From assembly GCA_008921705.1 (NCBI GenBank), contig VFFE01007040.1, positions 375,131-439,130 of the forward strand: a DNA stretch of 64,000 nt. The letters run 5' to 3'. Positions 11,886 to 22,930 of this stretch are shown here, in pieces. This DNA is from Burhinus oedicnemus (lineage: Eukaryota > Chordata > Aves > Charadriiformes > Burhinidae). Numbering within the stretch: the stretch's first letter is position 1; every line of letters starts with the position of its first letter. The position numbers were made by a program, and so were the translations under genes. Below the pieces are notes generated by a model. That model saw only the letters and a list, made by a program, of their open reading frames with translations, was not told where the DNA came from and did not search any database.

Positions 11886-14800
11886 CAAACTACTATATAT
11901 TTGTATTTATTATATTATCATAATCTACATTCATATATTTTAATTCGTCTCTCACAAAACAGGAAGGAAGTTAGGACGGAAGCAAGCAAGACAGCCTATA
12001 CCTCAAAACTGAAAAAAGTAGTATTTCAAGCTAATGAGGTTTTGATTCATTTTTACTTTGTAGTGGTATGACCAGTGCTTAGCAACACAGTGAGTCTGAC
12101 CTAAAGACACTGGGTGCTGTTTATTTTTCTGTTCCTGATTATTATCTTTTCAATAACATTTAATAATAAACACTGCTAGTGTCTAGTAAAGATCTATAGC
12201 ATCAACTTTAGAAAAAAAAAAAGTCCACCGGCGGTTAAAAATCTCATCTGAAATGTTAAAATCTAGGTTTAAATTCCAAGACAGGATAGATTGACCCTAT
12301 AGACTGTAACATGGTGTCTGAGTATTTGTGCCTGCTAAGACAACAAAATAATTAAGCTGTAGGTGCGTAAAGTTCCAGATAGTCTAGATATTGTAGGCCA
12401 TAAAGATTTCGGTGCTCATCGCAGAAGACTGTGGATGTCAAAATTTGCTCTGAGGCCTCTACTGTGTAGCTATATCATCAGCTGGACAAAGTAGGGATTC
12501 AGAAAGATGCTTACTAATCCTAGTATGAAAGCTCTAAGTACTATCTCTTCTGAAATCTGTCCTTTTCTTTCTTAAATGTTTTCTTTTAGGAAAAAAATCT
12601 GTCAACATATGCAGGACAAAACCACATTTCACAGCTGCAATTTTTTTAATGAAACAGATTTTCTGCTTTGTAGCCAGATCTACCTATAAATATTGCTACA
12701 TAGCTTCCAGTAGTTTAGCTCCACAAATATTTCTCTTTCCCAGATTGTCTGCCAAAGTGATTTGGTGTATGTAACACAGAACCAAAAATAATTGATATAA
12801 TTTAACTGATGTTATTTTAGCTGATTTTGCAAATCAGCAAAATTAATTTACTATGATTATTTCTAGTAAAATAGATGAAATAGATTAATCTCTTTCCCCT
12901 AACACTTAATTTCCCTGAAGAGACCAATTTAATTTATATTGAGAAAATAATTTAACATATATAAAGAAATGTTCAGGATGACTATATTATTTGTTTCTCC
13001 TCCAATGGGCTAATGAACTGTTTCTGATGTAAACATAAGACACTGGAGCCCCAAAATCTTTGGCCTTTCTTTGGATGTAGGGAATGAGGGACTCTGCTAC
13101 TTCTTCAGAGATTTGGTTCATGGATTTCTTGCAATGCAAGACAGACACTCATCTGAACTGTGGTGAAAATGTACATAGACTTCCTGCCAAAGCTTAATAA
13201 AGCATTGCTGTCTGATAGTTCTGCTATTTGTAAGCTACTAGACTTCAGGGAGAAAGAGAAGGTCTGAGGGAAACTCGCATGAGGGGTGAAATTCTGTACT
13301 AATCACAAGTCCTGTTATGCAGACTGAGGAACACTGCATAGAAATATATAGCAGCATCCACTTTTTATCCAGCAAAATGTAGAGCCACTTATACTGGCAA
13401 ACCCATGGGTTTGAGATAAGCTACCAGGAAAGGTTTAATAAATAACCTCAGACGGGTGTTTGGAGATTACAATTGTGATTTGAATTTACAAGGTGATCAA
13501 TAGCTGCAACACTATTGTGGAAAGCTAAATGACCTAAACTAGAAGCCTAACTTTTAAATTACTGAAGGTACCTGACCATACCATAGCTGTAACGCTTTTC
13601 TACCCATATAAACACCTGCTGAGCCAGGGACAGCACGTGTTGTGGCTAGCTTAAACATATGGGTTCATTTATAAACCTTCTCATTGGCCATCTAGCTGCT
13701 GGCAAAGCAAACGCAAAGTGGCTGAGCTCTGCCTGAGCTGCCCTCAGAAGGCACAGCCCACAAATCGTGTAAATCAATGAAATTACACCAAGGGGCAACA
13801 GGTAACAGAGAGAGGGGTCAGTTGAGTAGTGCTCCAGTTCCCAAGAACGACCCTACTTTTCCAGTAACTCAGAAAAGCTGCTTCAAGTTTTCAAAGCAGC
13901 ACAGGCAAGACTGAATTTTGCCACCTCAAACATGAAGAGCTGCCATAGTTAAAAGGAAGGGGTTGAAGAGGGATAAAAAGTCCTTGCAGTGGGCAGAGAG
14001 CTGCAAGGAAGGAAAACTGTAAAGGTTCAGGTTGTTCTGTCGGTTGCTGCTGCTGCTAGGTGGGAATACTCTCTTCAAATACCTGTGCATTTTCTGATTT
14101 TCCACAATTTCTGATTTCACCCTCAGCTGTGGAGAATTAGTATTCTAAGGCACAGTGAGTCACAGGTCCTAGCTGATTTGTCTCTAGGTTTTTGGTTGCT
14201 TACATTGCTACTGCTTAGTACCAGGTTTGACTCCCAGTATAATTGCATTGCCTTACAGAAACTAAAGCTTTGTTCACTAAAACTGAGTTTTGCATGTCTG
14301 GAAGACAAAACAGGTTAGAGAAGTTACTGTGTGATTTGTATGGTTTTGCCCTTTGTTGTAAAATTTCATACTGTTGCTGTGTCACGCCCCTTTTTAATTG
14401 AAATCAGATACAGTTTTTAGAGGAAAGTGTTTAATTACAGCTTTTTAAACTCTCCTTGGGCTTCCTCTTTTTTTTTCTTTTTTTTTTTTTTTTTGACTAC
14501 AACCAGATGCATTGCAGTGATGACCCTGACTTTACACAATGCTCATCATGATACATTGTGTCAGCTTGAGTGGTACAATTAACGTGACATGACCTTATGC
14601 CATACTGAATGTCACAACAATATTTTGTTTTTTCCCCTTCATTCCAGGAATAACTGTCAGAAATCATTTTTTGTTGTGTCAACTACTCAAACTCTTACAT
14701 CCACAACGGTATGTGTTACAAAACACTTCATCTTCAAACAGTCTGGCAGTTAACCCCTGGAATATTTTCTCTAACCTTTAGATATCCACAGTGTTTTCCC

Positions 14801-15912
14801 AAATGACTGTATTTTATTTAGCTCACCAAGTTGCCCAGTTCAGTGCCAATAACAAGCTCTCCTGATTATTTAACCAATCTGTACCATACGCTAAGCTTCT
14901 ATGTTTTGCTTTAATTTTTTTCTGGCCAGTCCAGAAGATTTGGAATACTCTTTCTTGGCAGATCATGATTTCAGGATGTTTGTTCTCCAGATCAAACTGA
15001 GGTTTAAAAGCAAATTTCTTTTTCAGTATCCATATGACTGCCTTTGCTTGGTACACAGGAAATGGTTGTTGACAACCCTGCGAGGTCCTGAGTGGATAAG
15101 CAGAGCAGTGCATGGAGTAAAGAGCCATCCTGTAGGTCTCCAAGAGGAATTCGAATGAAACACTGATCAAAGCTATGGAGGAAAAAAGCCTACCATTTTA
15201 ATTTAAACCTTTAATTGGAAGAGGGTAAGGTTTTTTTGATCAGATATTAGTATAAATTATTATAGTCAATGAACCTTTGGTGATCTGCATCCCCTGAACA
15301 TCTGTTTTGGCTGAACTCTGGCAAACTGCTCACATGAATATTAGCCAACTGATGATTACCCTATTTCTATGCTACAAAGATTTTTTTTCCCTCCAACTGA
15401 TGATACATCGAGTACTTGCTGCAAATATTTGCCTTTCATCAGTCCACTGAAATAATGGCCCCCACTGTAATAATATTCCTATTTTGGGACCCAGTGCAAC
15501 TCCCATCAGAGCTATTTATTGAATTAGAGGAGAACTGAAGTAATGTTCTTGTGGTGACCTTTTGCTCTGGAATACGGTGAGCTGATGTCTGTCACCCTTC
15601 AATTCATTTCTTGCTAAGATGTTCCTGTTGAGTTTGCTTAAGCATTGTTAGTATAAAGTAGCTCCCAGCTTATTCCGGAATTGGTCCTTCTAATTTATCT
15701 CTTCACTGCATAAGTGAACTAGTCTGGAAAACTTAAGATCATATATTTTGTTCATTTATGAACTAGGAAAGAAAATAATTCATTTTTCCTTAATTAAAAT
15801 GATAAAAATTTCTGTTAACATCTGTTCATCTTTGATAAAAAGATAGGCAAAGGGATTTCACCATACTGCCCAACTTTGGAAACCTTGACTTATTTGTCTT
15901 AGTTAGGACAAG
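11886..15912. other. Non-coding stretch
   Basis: No gene recognised. The overlapping frames at 14823-15170 (115 codons, minus) and 14901-15158 (85 codons, plus) lie opposite each other and show no domain; I treat both as chance. One poly(T) tract is noted at 14467. Confidence 0.6.
14467..14494. repeat. T-rich tract
   Basis: There are 28 bases of T interrupted by a single C. Confidence 0.95.
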
Positions 15913-16335
15913 AGTCATAGAATCAGAGTCGTCTGGGTTGGAAGGTACCTTTAAGATCATTGAGTCCAACCATGACCCTAACACTGCCAAAAAACATCAC
16001 TAAATGGTGTCCCTCAGCACCACATCTACCCATCTTTTAAATACCTCCAGAGATGGCGATTCCACCACTTCCCTGGGCAGCCCCTTTCAAAGTTTGAACA
16101 GGCTTGAACCTTTCCTTTTGGTGAGGAAATTTTTCCTAATATTCATCCTAAACCTCCCCTGGTGTAACTTGAGGCAGTTTCTTCTCGTCCTATTGCTTGT
16201 TACTTGGGAGAAGAGACCAACCTCCACCTTGCTACAACCTCCTTTCAGGTAGTTGTAGAGAGTCATAAGGTCTCCCCTCAGCCCCCTTTCCTCCAGACTA
16301 AACAACCCCCCCCAGGCTGTCTGTACAGTCACAGA
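15913..16335 (-). mobile_element. CR1 LINE, 5'-truncated, minus orientation
   Basis: The plus strand begins with the inverted tail (CATAGAATCA at 15916-15925) followed by GGGTTGGAAGG, the inverted CR1 3' UTR. On the minus strand the frame at 16332-16087 preserves end-of-RT residues ([17 protein letters not shown]). The copy ends within the RT coding part at about 16335. A run of C at about 16305-16313 lies at the truncated end. Confidence 0.93.
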
Positions 16336-16616
16336 AGAAAGATGGACTCCCTCTTAAGCATGACTCCTTGTAAAAGATTACCTTCTGTGTTTTTGATTAG
16401 CCTTTGGATGAACCCATCATTCTTTCTCCCTTAAGTCTGCTAATGACCCTACAGAAAAAAATGAGAGAAAAATTATAAGAAATACTGAAAACAGCCTGAT
16501 CCTTCCACAATATACTCTCCAGCTCCTCGGAGTAGTGTTTCGGGTAGCTGCTGAACTGAAGTTTTAATCTGGACCACTAATAGACTATGAAATAGTTCTA
16601 TACATTGGTTTTGCTG

Positions 16617-16617
<1 letters not shown>

Positions 16618-16656
<39 letters not shown>
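16618..16656. repeat. Poly(T) tract, 39 bases
   Basis: This is an uninterrupted T run. CR1 does not use poly(A) tails, so it is not explained by the neighbouring CR1 copies. No gene-derived sequence is recognised on its right that would mark a minus-strand processed pseudogene, so it is listed as a simple repeat. Confidence 0.9.
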
Positions 16657-16657
<1 letters not shown>

Positions 16658-16869
16658 GTAATTTTTTAGTGCCGGTCCATCCTTTAAGAATATTGTATAT
16701 AGGGTTCAGATGTAGCTACACACAGTGGAAATACCAAGTTTTCTTTTTCGCTCTCAGTTTGTTTGCTAATAATTTCTCAACTTTATGTTTCCTTTTAGAC
16801 TTCTGTTAAGCAGGCATTTCCTTAGGAATATCTACAGTGACTCCAAAAATCTGTCCTCTAAGTGACAAT

Positions 16870-17800
16870 AGCTCATTTAGAACCTATCATTTTATCTACG
16901 GTTTTTCCCATGCTTGTTATTTTGCATTTGCCAACACTGAATCTTTTATATATTTTATTACCCATTCACTTCTGTAACTCTGTAATCAGCATTAGCATAA
17001 ACTTTCTTGAATAACTGTATATCATCAGCAAACTCTGTCACCTCACTGTTCATGTCCTTAACTGAATTGTTTTTATTGATACAGTGAACTCATTTTCTAA
17101 TTTGAGTAACCTTCTTCCTTTGTGGTTGTTGGTATTTTTTTAGGCTTGAACTTATTTTCTTTTTTTAATCAGTTACTAATTCATAAGTGAAACTTGTTTT
17201 TTACCAATGATAATTTGTTTTTCTAAGAGCCTTCCGTCGATAACATTGTCAAAACCTTGTAAGAGTCTTGTGTATGTAAGTCTGAATGGACCACTTATGT
17301 TCATGTGCTATTTCACTTCACAGAAATCTAATAGCTCTGTGAGGCACACCTTTCCTCTGTAAGAAAGGTGTTTAATTATTGATATTGAACTCTGTACTTA
17401 TCCATATATTTATCCATGTACCTCTTCATATTTGTTCAACTGTTTATGCCTGCATCATCCCCTAAACCTTTTCTTAAAGGTCATTTTCTTATTCTATTAC
17501 CAAATCCAGCTACCAGCAAGTAATAGTTACCTATCATCTTTAGTGCTTTGAATGTATAAATATGAAGTATTTAATCATAATTAAGTTAATTTAAACCCCT
17601 TGAGTGATTCCATGTGGTCCTTGAAATTTGTTTCTCTTCATTTTGTTAATTGATTCTGAATCCAGCTCTGCTACTGAGATGTCACTTGCAGGCAGTTACT
17701 CATTTCTGCCCCCATATAAACAAATCCCAGTCTGTCAGATTCCCCTAGCTATTTGTAGTCTACACTGATCTAAAAATGTCTATATATTTAATTTTACCAA
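16870..17800 (-). mobile_element. Ancient CR1/L3-like LINE fragment, minus orientation
   Basis: Read on the plus strand, several phrases match the inverted body of old CR1-type elements of amniotes: TTTGCATTTGCCAACACTGA at about 16922, ATCATCAGCAAACTCTG at about 17021, and a segment at about 17260-17350 ending in GTGAGGCACACCTTTCC. They are separated by heavily decayed sequence. Identification rests on remembered family similarity, and the edges are approximate. Confidence 0.6.
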
Positions 17801-18461
17801 AAGGTCTAGTGAATGCTTTTTCTATTCTTGATCCCCTATTTGTGCTACAGGCTCTGTATCAGGCTTTGTATTTTTGGGAATTCTTCTGTTATTAAATTCT
17901 AAGTCATTGGCAGGTTGCATCTCAAAATCTTTGTGCCTCTAACTTATTGTGATTTCACTCTTAACTTTCCAAATTATACTTTTTCTTTTTTTTTTTAAGA
18001 ATAACAGACCCTAATTTAGTCATTTAGTTTCAGTGCCCTACATTGGGCTGTGTAACTGTAGTCTGTAAAGTAATTTGTAGACAGGGGTAGTGGGAGCAGA
18101 TCCAAGTGCTTTGGATCATCCCAGCAGAAGTAACTTTCTGTTGCTTCAAGGTAATCAAGAATATTGTCCAGTGCATAAAGAATTGTGCATTAGTGTTAGA
18201 AACACTAAATGCTGGATTCAGCTACAGCTGTACATGTCATTAATTTAATCAAAAGTACAGTTCCTGTGTACTTTTTGCACGATAAGAATGTGTAAAAATA
18301 CAGTTGTTGCTGAACTCAAACTCATCTAGTAAAAGCAGGAAACAAACACTTTGAAGTCTTTCAATAATGCTTCGTAACCTGGTTTTGGGGCCTCAGTGAT
18401 CATAGCCTTGATCTATGGAATGTAATATTGACAGTGCAAGTCAAATTTTTCAGAGTATGGA

Positions 18462-18778
18462 ATTAGGATAGAATAGACTATTTCTGTTAGAAGGGACCTA
18501 CAACGATCATCTAGTCCAACTGCCTGACCAATTCAGGGCTGACCAAATTAAAGCATGTTATTTCAGGCCTTGTCCAAATGCCTGTTAAACACTGACAGGC
18601 TTGAGGCATCAACCACCTCTCTAGGAAGCCTGTTCTAGTGTCTGACCACCCCCTCAGTAAATAATGCTTCCTATTGTCCAGTCTAAACCTCCCCTGGTGC
18701 AGCTTTGAATCATTCCCATATGTCCTGTCACTGGATACCAGGGAGAAGAGATCGGCACCTCCCTCTCTACTTTGTTTA
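18462..18778 (-). mobile_element. CR1 LINE fragment, minus orientation
   Basis: The inverted CR1 3' end starts with GATAGAATAGAC and GTTAGAAGGGACCTACAACG. CATCTAGTCCAACTGCCTGA, CACCACCCCCTCAGTAAA-type sequence and AAACCTCCCCTGGTGCAGCT follow. It stops abruptly near 18778, so only about the last 300 bases are kept. It belongs to a different subfamily from the copies at 15.9 and 22.2 kb, judged by the spacing of the conserved blocks. Confidence 0.88.
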
Positions 18779-20224
18779 CATCTTTGTTTAATAAGGTAAG
18801 GAAAAGTAATTTGAAGAAAAATAGCTAAGACAAAGACAGATCTATACTAACTAAGCAATCATCAGTCAAAAATGAAAAGGGTGTAGTCTAACCTTAAAGC
18901 CATTGTATGTGTGAATTATAATGCATTTATAACCAAATATATGTACCTTCATGTGTACATAGCAAAGCAAAATGGATTCCCAAAGGATCCTTACAATGCT
19001 GAGTTTCTTCTTGTTTAGCTTAGGAAATGTCAACACTATCCAGTTGCAGAGTGTTACTATTTTTTTTTATTTAATTCCAAAACCAAGAACTTCTATTATC
19101 ACCTTTCCCAACAACAACTCATTCTTTAAAATGCCTTAAATAATCCTATTTTAAGTTTATACAAGAATTTAAAAGTGAGAATACAATTTTAAGTATGGAT
19201 GGCTAACATGTTGCAGGATGAGACTGCTATCATTGTGCTGTAATCAACATTTCTGATGTCTACTCAGGCAGTATAATTGTGATTTATTGTCTTGTTATTT
19301 CTATCACGTCATCTCTTAAAAATGAAAATAAAGTAAGTGTTTGGTGCCAGAAGTTGGCAGTGAATGACCATAAACTGAGAATTACAATGCTCCTCAAAAA
19401 CATCATTTTAACACAAAATCAAAACTGTTACTGTACAGAATATAAACATAGCATTTTTCCAGATACCTACAACCTACAGATTTAGGAGTGGCAGCTGTTA
19501 AACAAACAAGTAGCAAACGTGTGAAGTGTCATTTATCACTAATCGGAAGGCATTCAGAGAGCAATGAATTTAAATTATTAGCAACCAGCTACAGCTGAAC
19601 ATTAAAAAAAAAATACAAGAAAAAAGAGGGAGATAGAGACAGAGAGAGGGGGAAGGAGAGGAAAAAAGAAAAAGAATGAGAGAGAATAAGAGAAAAAAGA
19701 GAGAACAATGTACTGCTTTCCAGGAGCATTATATAACTATACCAAAGGATAGACATGGGAACGTTGTCTCCATTCCTTTTCATTTCTTTTCTTTAGAAAA
19801 AAAAACATAGCTCATTTCCAGTGTTATTTTCCCCACTTGCAGCTGCCCTTTGGGGTTTTTCAGTATGCTGTCTTTCTCCCGTTAGTGTTATGACTTGTAA
19901 TCCTCCGTTCAAGGACTGCCACAGACTGATGTTGGTCAGCTACATAGCAACCTGTTGCTTCTTGTCTGAAATGAGACTGTAAATTCCTCAGGATGCTTCC
20001 TCATGCTTCATATTTTACTTCAGCACAGAATGGCCCTGTGACATTTGTGCATACTAGTGTAATGGAGGCAATGAATGATAATAAAGGTTTCGAGTAGTTA
20101 GAAAAAGAAAATTAGGGGAGGGATAAGCCATCCTCTTCTTGAAGAATTCTCTCCATACCTTGGTGGTTAAGGCAGGAGAAATAGACTAATTCATACTTGC
20201 TGGAGCACACTCTTGACCTAGTTG
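18779..20224. other. Non-coding stretch between CR1 copies
   Basis: AT-rich; only the polypurine tract at 19619-19706 stands out. No gene or further repeat family recognised. Confidence 0.6.
19619..19706. repeat. Polypurine (GA-rich) tract, ~88 bases
   Basis: The tract is almost pure A and G on the plus strand with only a few pyrimidines, and includes GACAGAGAGAGGGGGAAGG. A serine/leucine/phenylalanine-rich minus-strand open frame over it is an artefact of composition. Confidence 0.9.
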
Positions 20225-20930
20225 ACAGAATCACAGAACCTTAGAACCATAGAATAGTTTGGGTTGGAAGAGACCTTGAAAGCTCTTCTAGTCCACTTCC
20301 CCTGAAACGAGCAGGGACATCTTCAACTAGACGAGGTTGCTCAAGGCCCCGTCCAACCCGACCTTGAATGTTTCCAGGGATGGCACATCTACCACCTCTC
20401 TGGGCAATCTGCGCCAGTGTTTCACCACCCTCACTGTAAATAAATGTCTTCCTTACATCTAGCCTGAATCTACCCTCTTATACTTTAAAGCCATTACCCC
20501 TTGTCCTATTGCAACAGGCCCTGCTACAAAGTTTGTCCCCATCTTCCCTGTAAGCCCCTTTTAAGTACTGAAATGCTGCAGTAAAGTCTCCCCTTTTAGT
20601 ACTGAATGCTGCAGTAAAGTCTCCCCTTTTAAGTACTGAAATGCTGCAGTAAGGTCTCCCCAGAGCCTTCTCTTCTCCAGGCTGAACAACCCCAACTCTC
20701 TCAGCGTGTCTTCATAGGAAAGGTGCTCCAGCCCTCTGATCATCTTCATGGCACTCCTCTGGACTCCCTCCAACAGGTCCATGTCCTTCTTATGTTGGGG
20801 GCTCCAGAGCTGGACACAGTACTTCAGGTGGGGTCTCATGAGAGCAGAGTAGAGGGGCACAATCACCTCCCTCGACCTGCTGGCCACGCTTTTTTTGATG
20901 CAGCCCAGGATATGGTTGGCCTTCTAGTAG
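20225..20930 (-). mobile_element. CR1 LINE, 5'-truncated, minus orientation
   Basis: The inverted tail and 3' UTR begin at about 20225 (CCATAGAATAGTTTGGGTTG at 20248). The minus-strand frame 20887-20561 gives RT C-terminal residues including [19 protein letters not shown] and [20 protein letters not shown]. It is one of the better-preserved copies. Its oddity is a three-fold internal tandem repeat at 20555-20657, listed separately. The opposite-strand open frame over this element is a shadow. Confidence 0.95.
20555..20657. repeat. Three tandem copies of a ~34-bp unit inside a CR1
   Basis: Units lie at 20555-20589, 20590-20622 and 20623-20657. Each starts CCCCTTTTAAGTACTGAAAT or a close variant; the middle unit lacks two bases. 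The unit corresponds to the FQYLKG coding part of CR1 ORF2, which is normally present once. It probably arose by slippage or unequal exchange after or during insertion. Confidence 0.92.
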
Positions 20931-22157
20931 AGGCATTGCGGATCAAGAGCATGATGACTCAGGCTTACATCATCTGTTGTTCCTCAGAGTGGTGTCTACA
21001 TGAAACATGTATTTTATTTGCACTTTCCTGCAGTAGCTTGTGCTTTTATTCTCTGTCAAGACAAACTAGTTACTCTCCTGTTCTTGTTCTCTATCAATAA
21101 ATAGATTCCAAAATTATTCTAAAAATAGAAATGTTGGGAAGATTCTGAATGTGAATACCCTTGAGTTGCAGATTTCAGAGAGAAAAGAAAAAAAACGTTA
21201 TCCCAGAAGATTTCTGTTACCTTTGCATATTCTTTTATGTACACTTTTCTATCTTCTTCCATCTCCAATAAAAAGTTAAGAGAAACATTCAAAACATAGC
21301 ATACAATTCATTCAGGTAGATCCCGAGGGCCTTACAAAAATAGTGATCCTATACTGTGCCATTTTGTTAGGAACAGATATTGACATTCCATTCCCCCTCT
21401 GATTCATTGGCAGAAGCAAAAACTAAATCCAAGGCCAAAAATCATATGTTGAGTAATATCTCACTCTACGTCTAGTTTAGTTAAAGTCAGTATGCCTACT
21501 GATGGATGTGGTTTAGCTTTCCATCAGTGAGGCTAAAAATATCACCCTAAGAAAGAGGATTGTAATTTGTTGATTGTGAGAACTGAAGTCTTCAAAACTC
21601 CTACTTTGGTCCTTTTTTCTTTCACAAAATGGGGTGCATAGAGCCTCGCATAGTCCTTTTGGGCAGAAAATGACCATAGAGCACATTAATTAGCACAGAC
21701 AGTTTTCTCCTCCTGTATCATTAATGAACTCAGTTTTACTTTCTCTGCTTTGTGTTTGCAAGCTTTTGTGAGACAGCTGAACTCTTGGCTAATATGACAG
21801 GGACCAAGCCAGGAACTTCAAGAGTTAGGAACATTAAATGCAACAGCTTGAGATAAAAAAACAACCCTCTGTAGCCGGGAGCTATAACACTCACATCCTC
21901 TGGATAACTCACTAGTACATTGCAGTTGCTCTGACTGCTCAGCTCTGATTTACTTCACATAATTTTAAACTAAACATTTGTTCATGTATTTACACTCAAA
22001 TACCTTATCCATTTTTGCTGGGAGTTTAGCTCTTTGTAAATGGCAGACAAGTTTTTCAGATAAAAATGGCAGACACACCTAAATGATTTTCCCTGATTTC
22101 CAGTAAGGCTTACTACTAAGATATGAGGCACCCTTCAGCTTTAGCTATGTAAAACAA
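20931..22157. other. Non-coding stretch between two CR1 copies
   Basis: Unique-looking sequence, no recognisable gene or repeat. Confidence 0.6.
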
Positions 22158-22930
22158 AATCATAGAATCATAGAATTGTTTAGGTTGGAAAGGACCTTTA
22201 AGAACATCGAGTTCAACTGTTAACCTAACTCTGCCAAATCCACCACTAAACCATGTCCCTAAGCACCAACTTTTAAATACCTCCAGGAATGGTGACTCCA
22301 CCACTTCCCTGGGCAGCCTGTTCCAATGCTTGATAACCCTTTCTGTGAAGAAATTTTTCCTAATATCCAATCTAAACCTCCCCTGGTGCAACTTGAGGCC
22401 ATTTACTCTTCTCCTATCACCTGCTACTTGGGAGAAGAGACCAATGCCCACCTTGCTACAACCTCCTTTCAGGTAGTTGTAGAGAGCGATAAGGTCTCCC
22501 CTCAGCCTCCTCTTCTCCAGGCTAAACAACCCCAGTTCCCTCAGCCACTCCTCATAAGACTTGTGCTCTAGACCCCTCACCAGCTTCATTGCCCTTCTCT
22601 GGACACGCTCCAGAATCTCAATGGGCCTCACCAGTGCGAGTACAGGGAGACAATCACCTCCCTACTCCTGCTCACCACACTATTCCTGATACAGGCCAGG
22701 ATGCTATTGGCCTTCTTGGCCACCTGGGCACACTGCTGGCTCATATTGAGCCTGCTGTTGACCAATACCGCCAGGTCTTTTTCCACCAGGCAGCTTTCCC
22801 GCCACTCTTCCCCAAGCCTGTAGCCAAGTTCTCGTTGGGCTTTTGCCTTTCTAATTTCTCCCTGCATAACCTCATGATACCTTTGGAGTCCTCCTGAGTT
22901 GCCTGCCCCTTCTGCCAAAGGTCATAATCT
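22158..22930 (-). mobile_element. CR1 LINE, longest RT remnant, minus orientation
   Basis: The inverted octamer tail (AATCATAGAATCATAGAATT at 22159-22178) starts the element. On the minus strand the RT C-terminus is readable in two frames: 22918-22628 ([19 protein letters not shown] and [20 protein letters not shown]) and 22631-22116 ([18 protein letters not shown] and [18 protein letters not shown]). The frames break near 22630. Between VRP and IEILERV about 16 residues usually present in CR1 are missing, so a frameshift and a small deletion inactivate this copy. It is truncated at its 5' end near 22930. Confidence 0.95.

Noticed and set aside
14823..15170. 115-codon minus frame overlapping an 85-codon plus frame
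   Set aside because: No domain, no splice or promoter context, AT-rich composition; chance length in 64 kb.
19589..19783. Serine/leucine/phenylalanine-rich minus frame resembling a membrane segment
   Set aside because: It is the translation of the polypurine tract on the opposite strand.
22116..22631. 171-codon minus-strand open frame
   Set aside because: It is the C-terminal remnant of CR1 reverse transcriptase running into the CR1 3' UTR, not a host gene.
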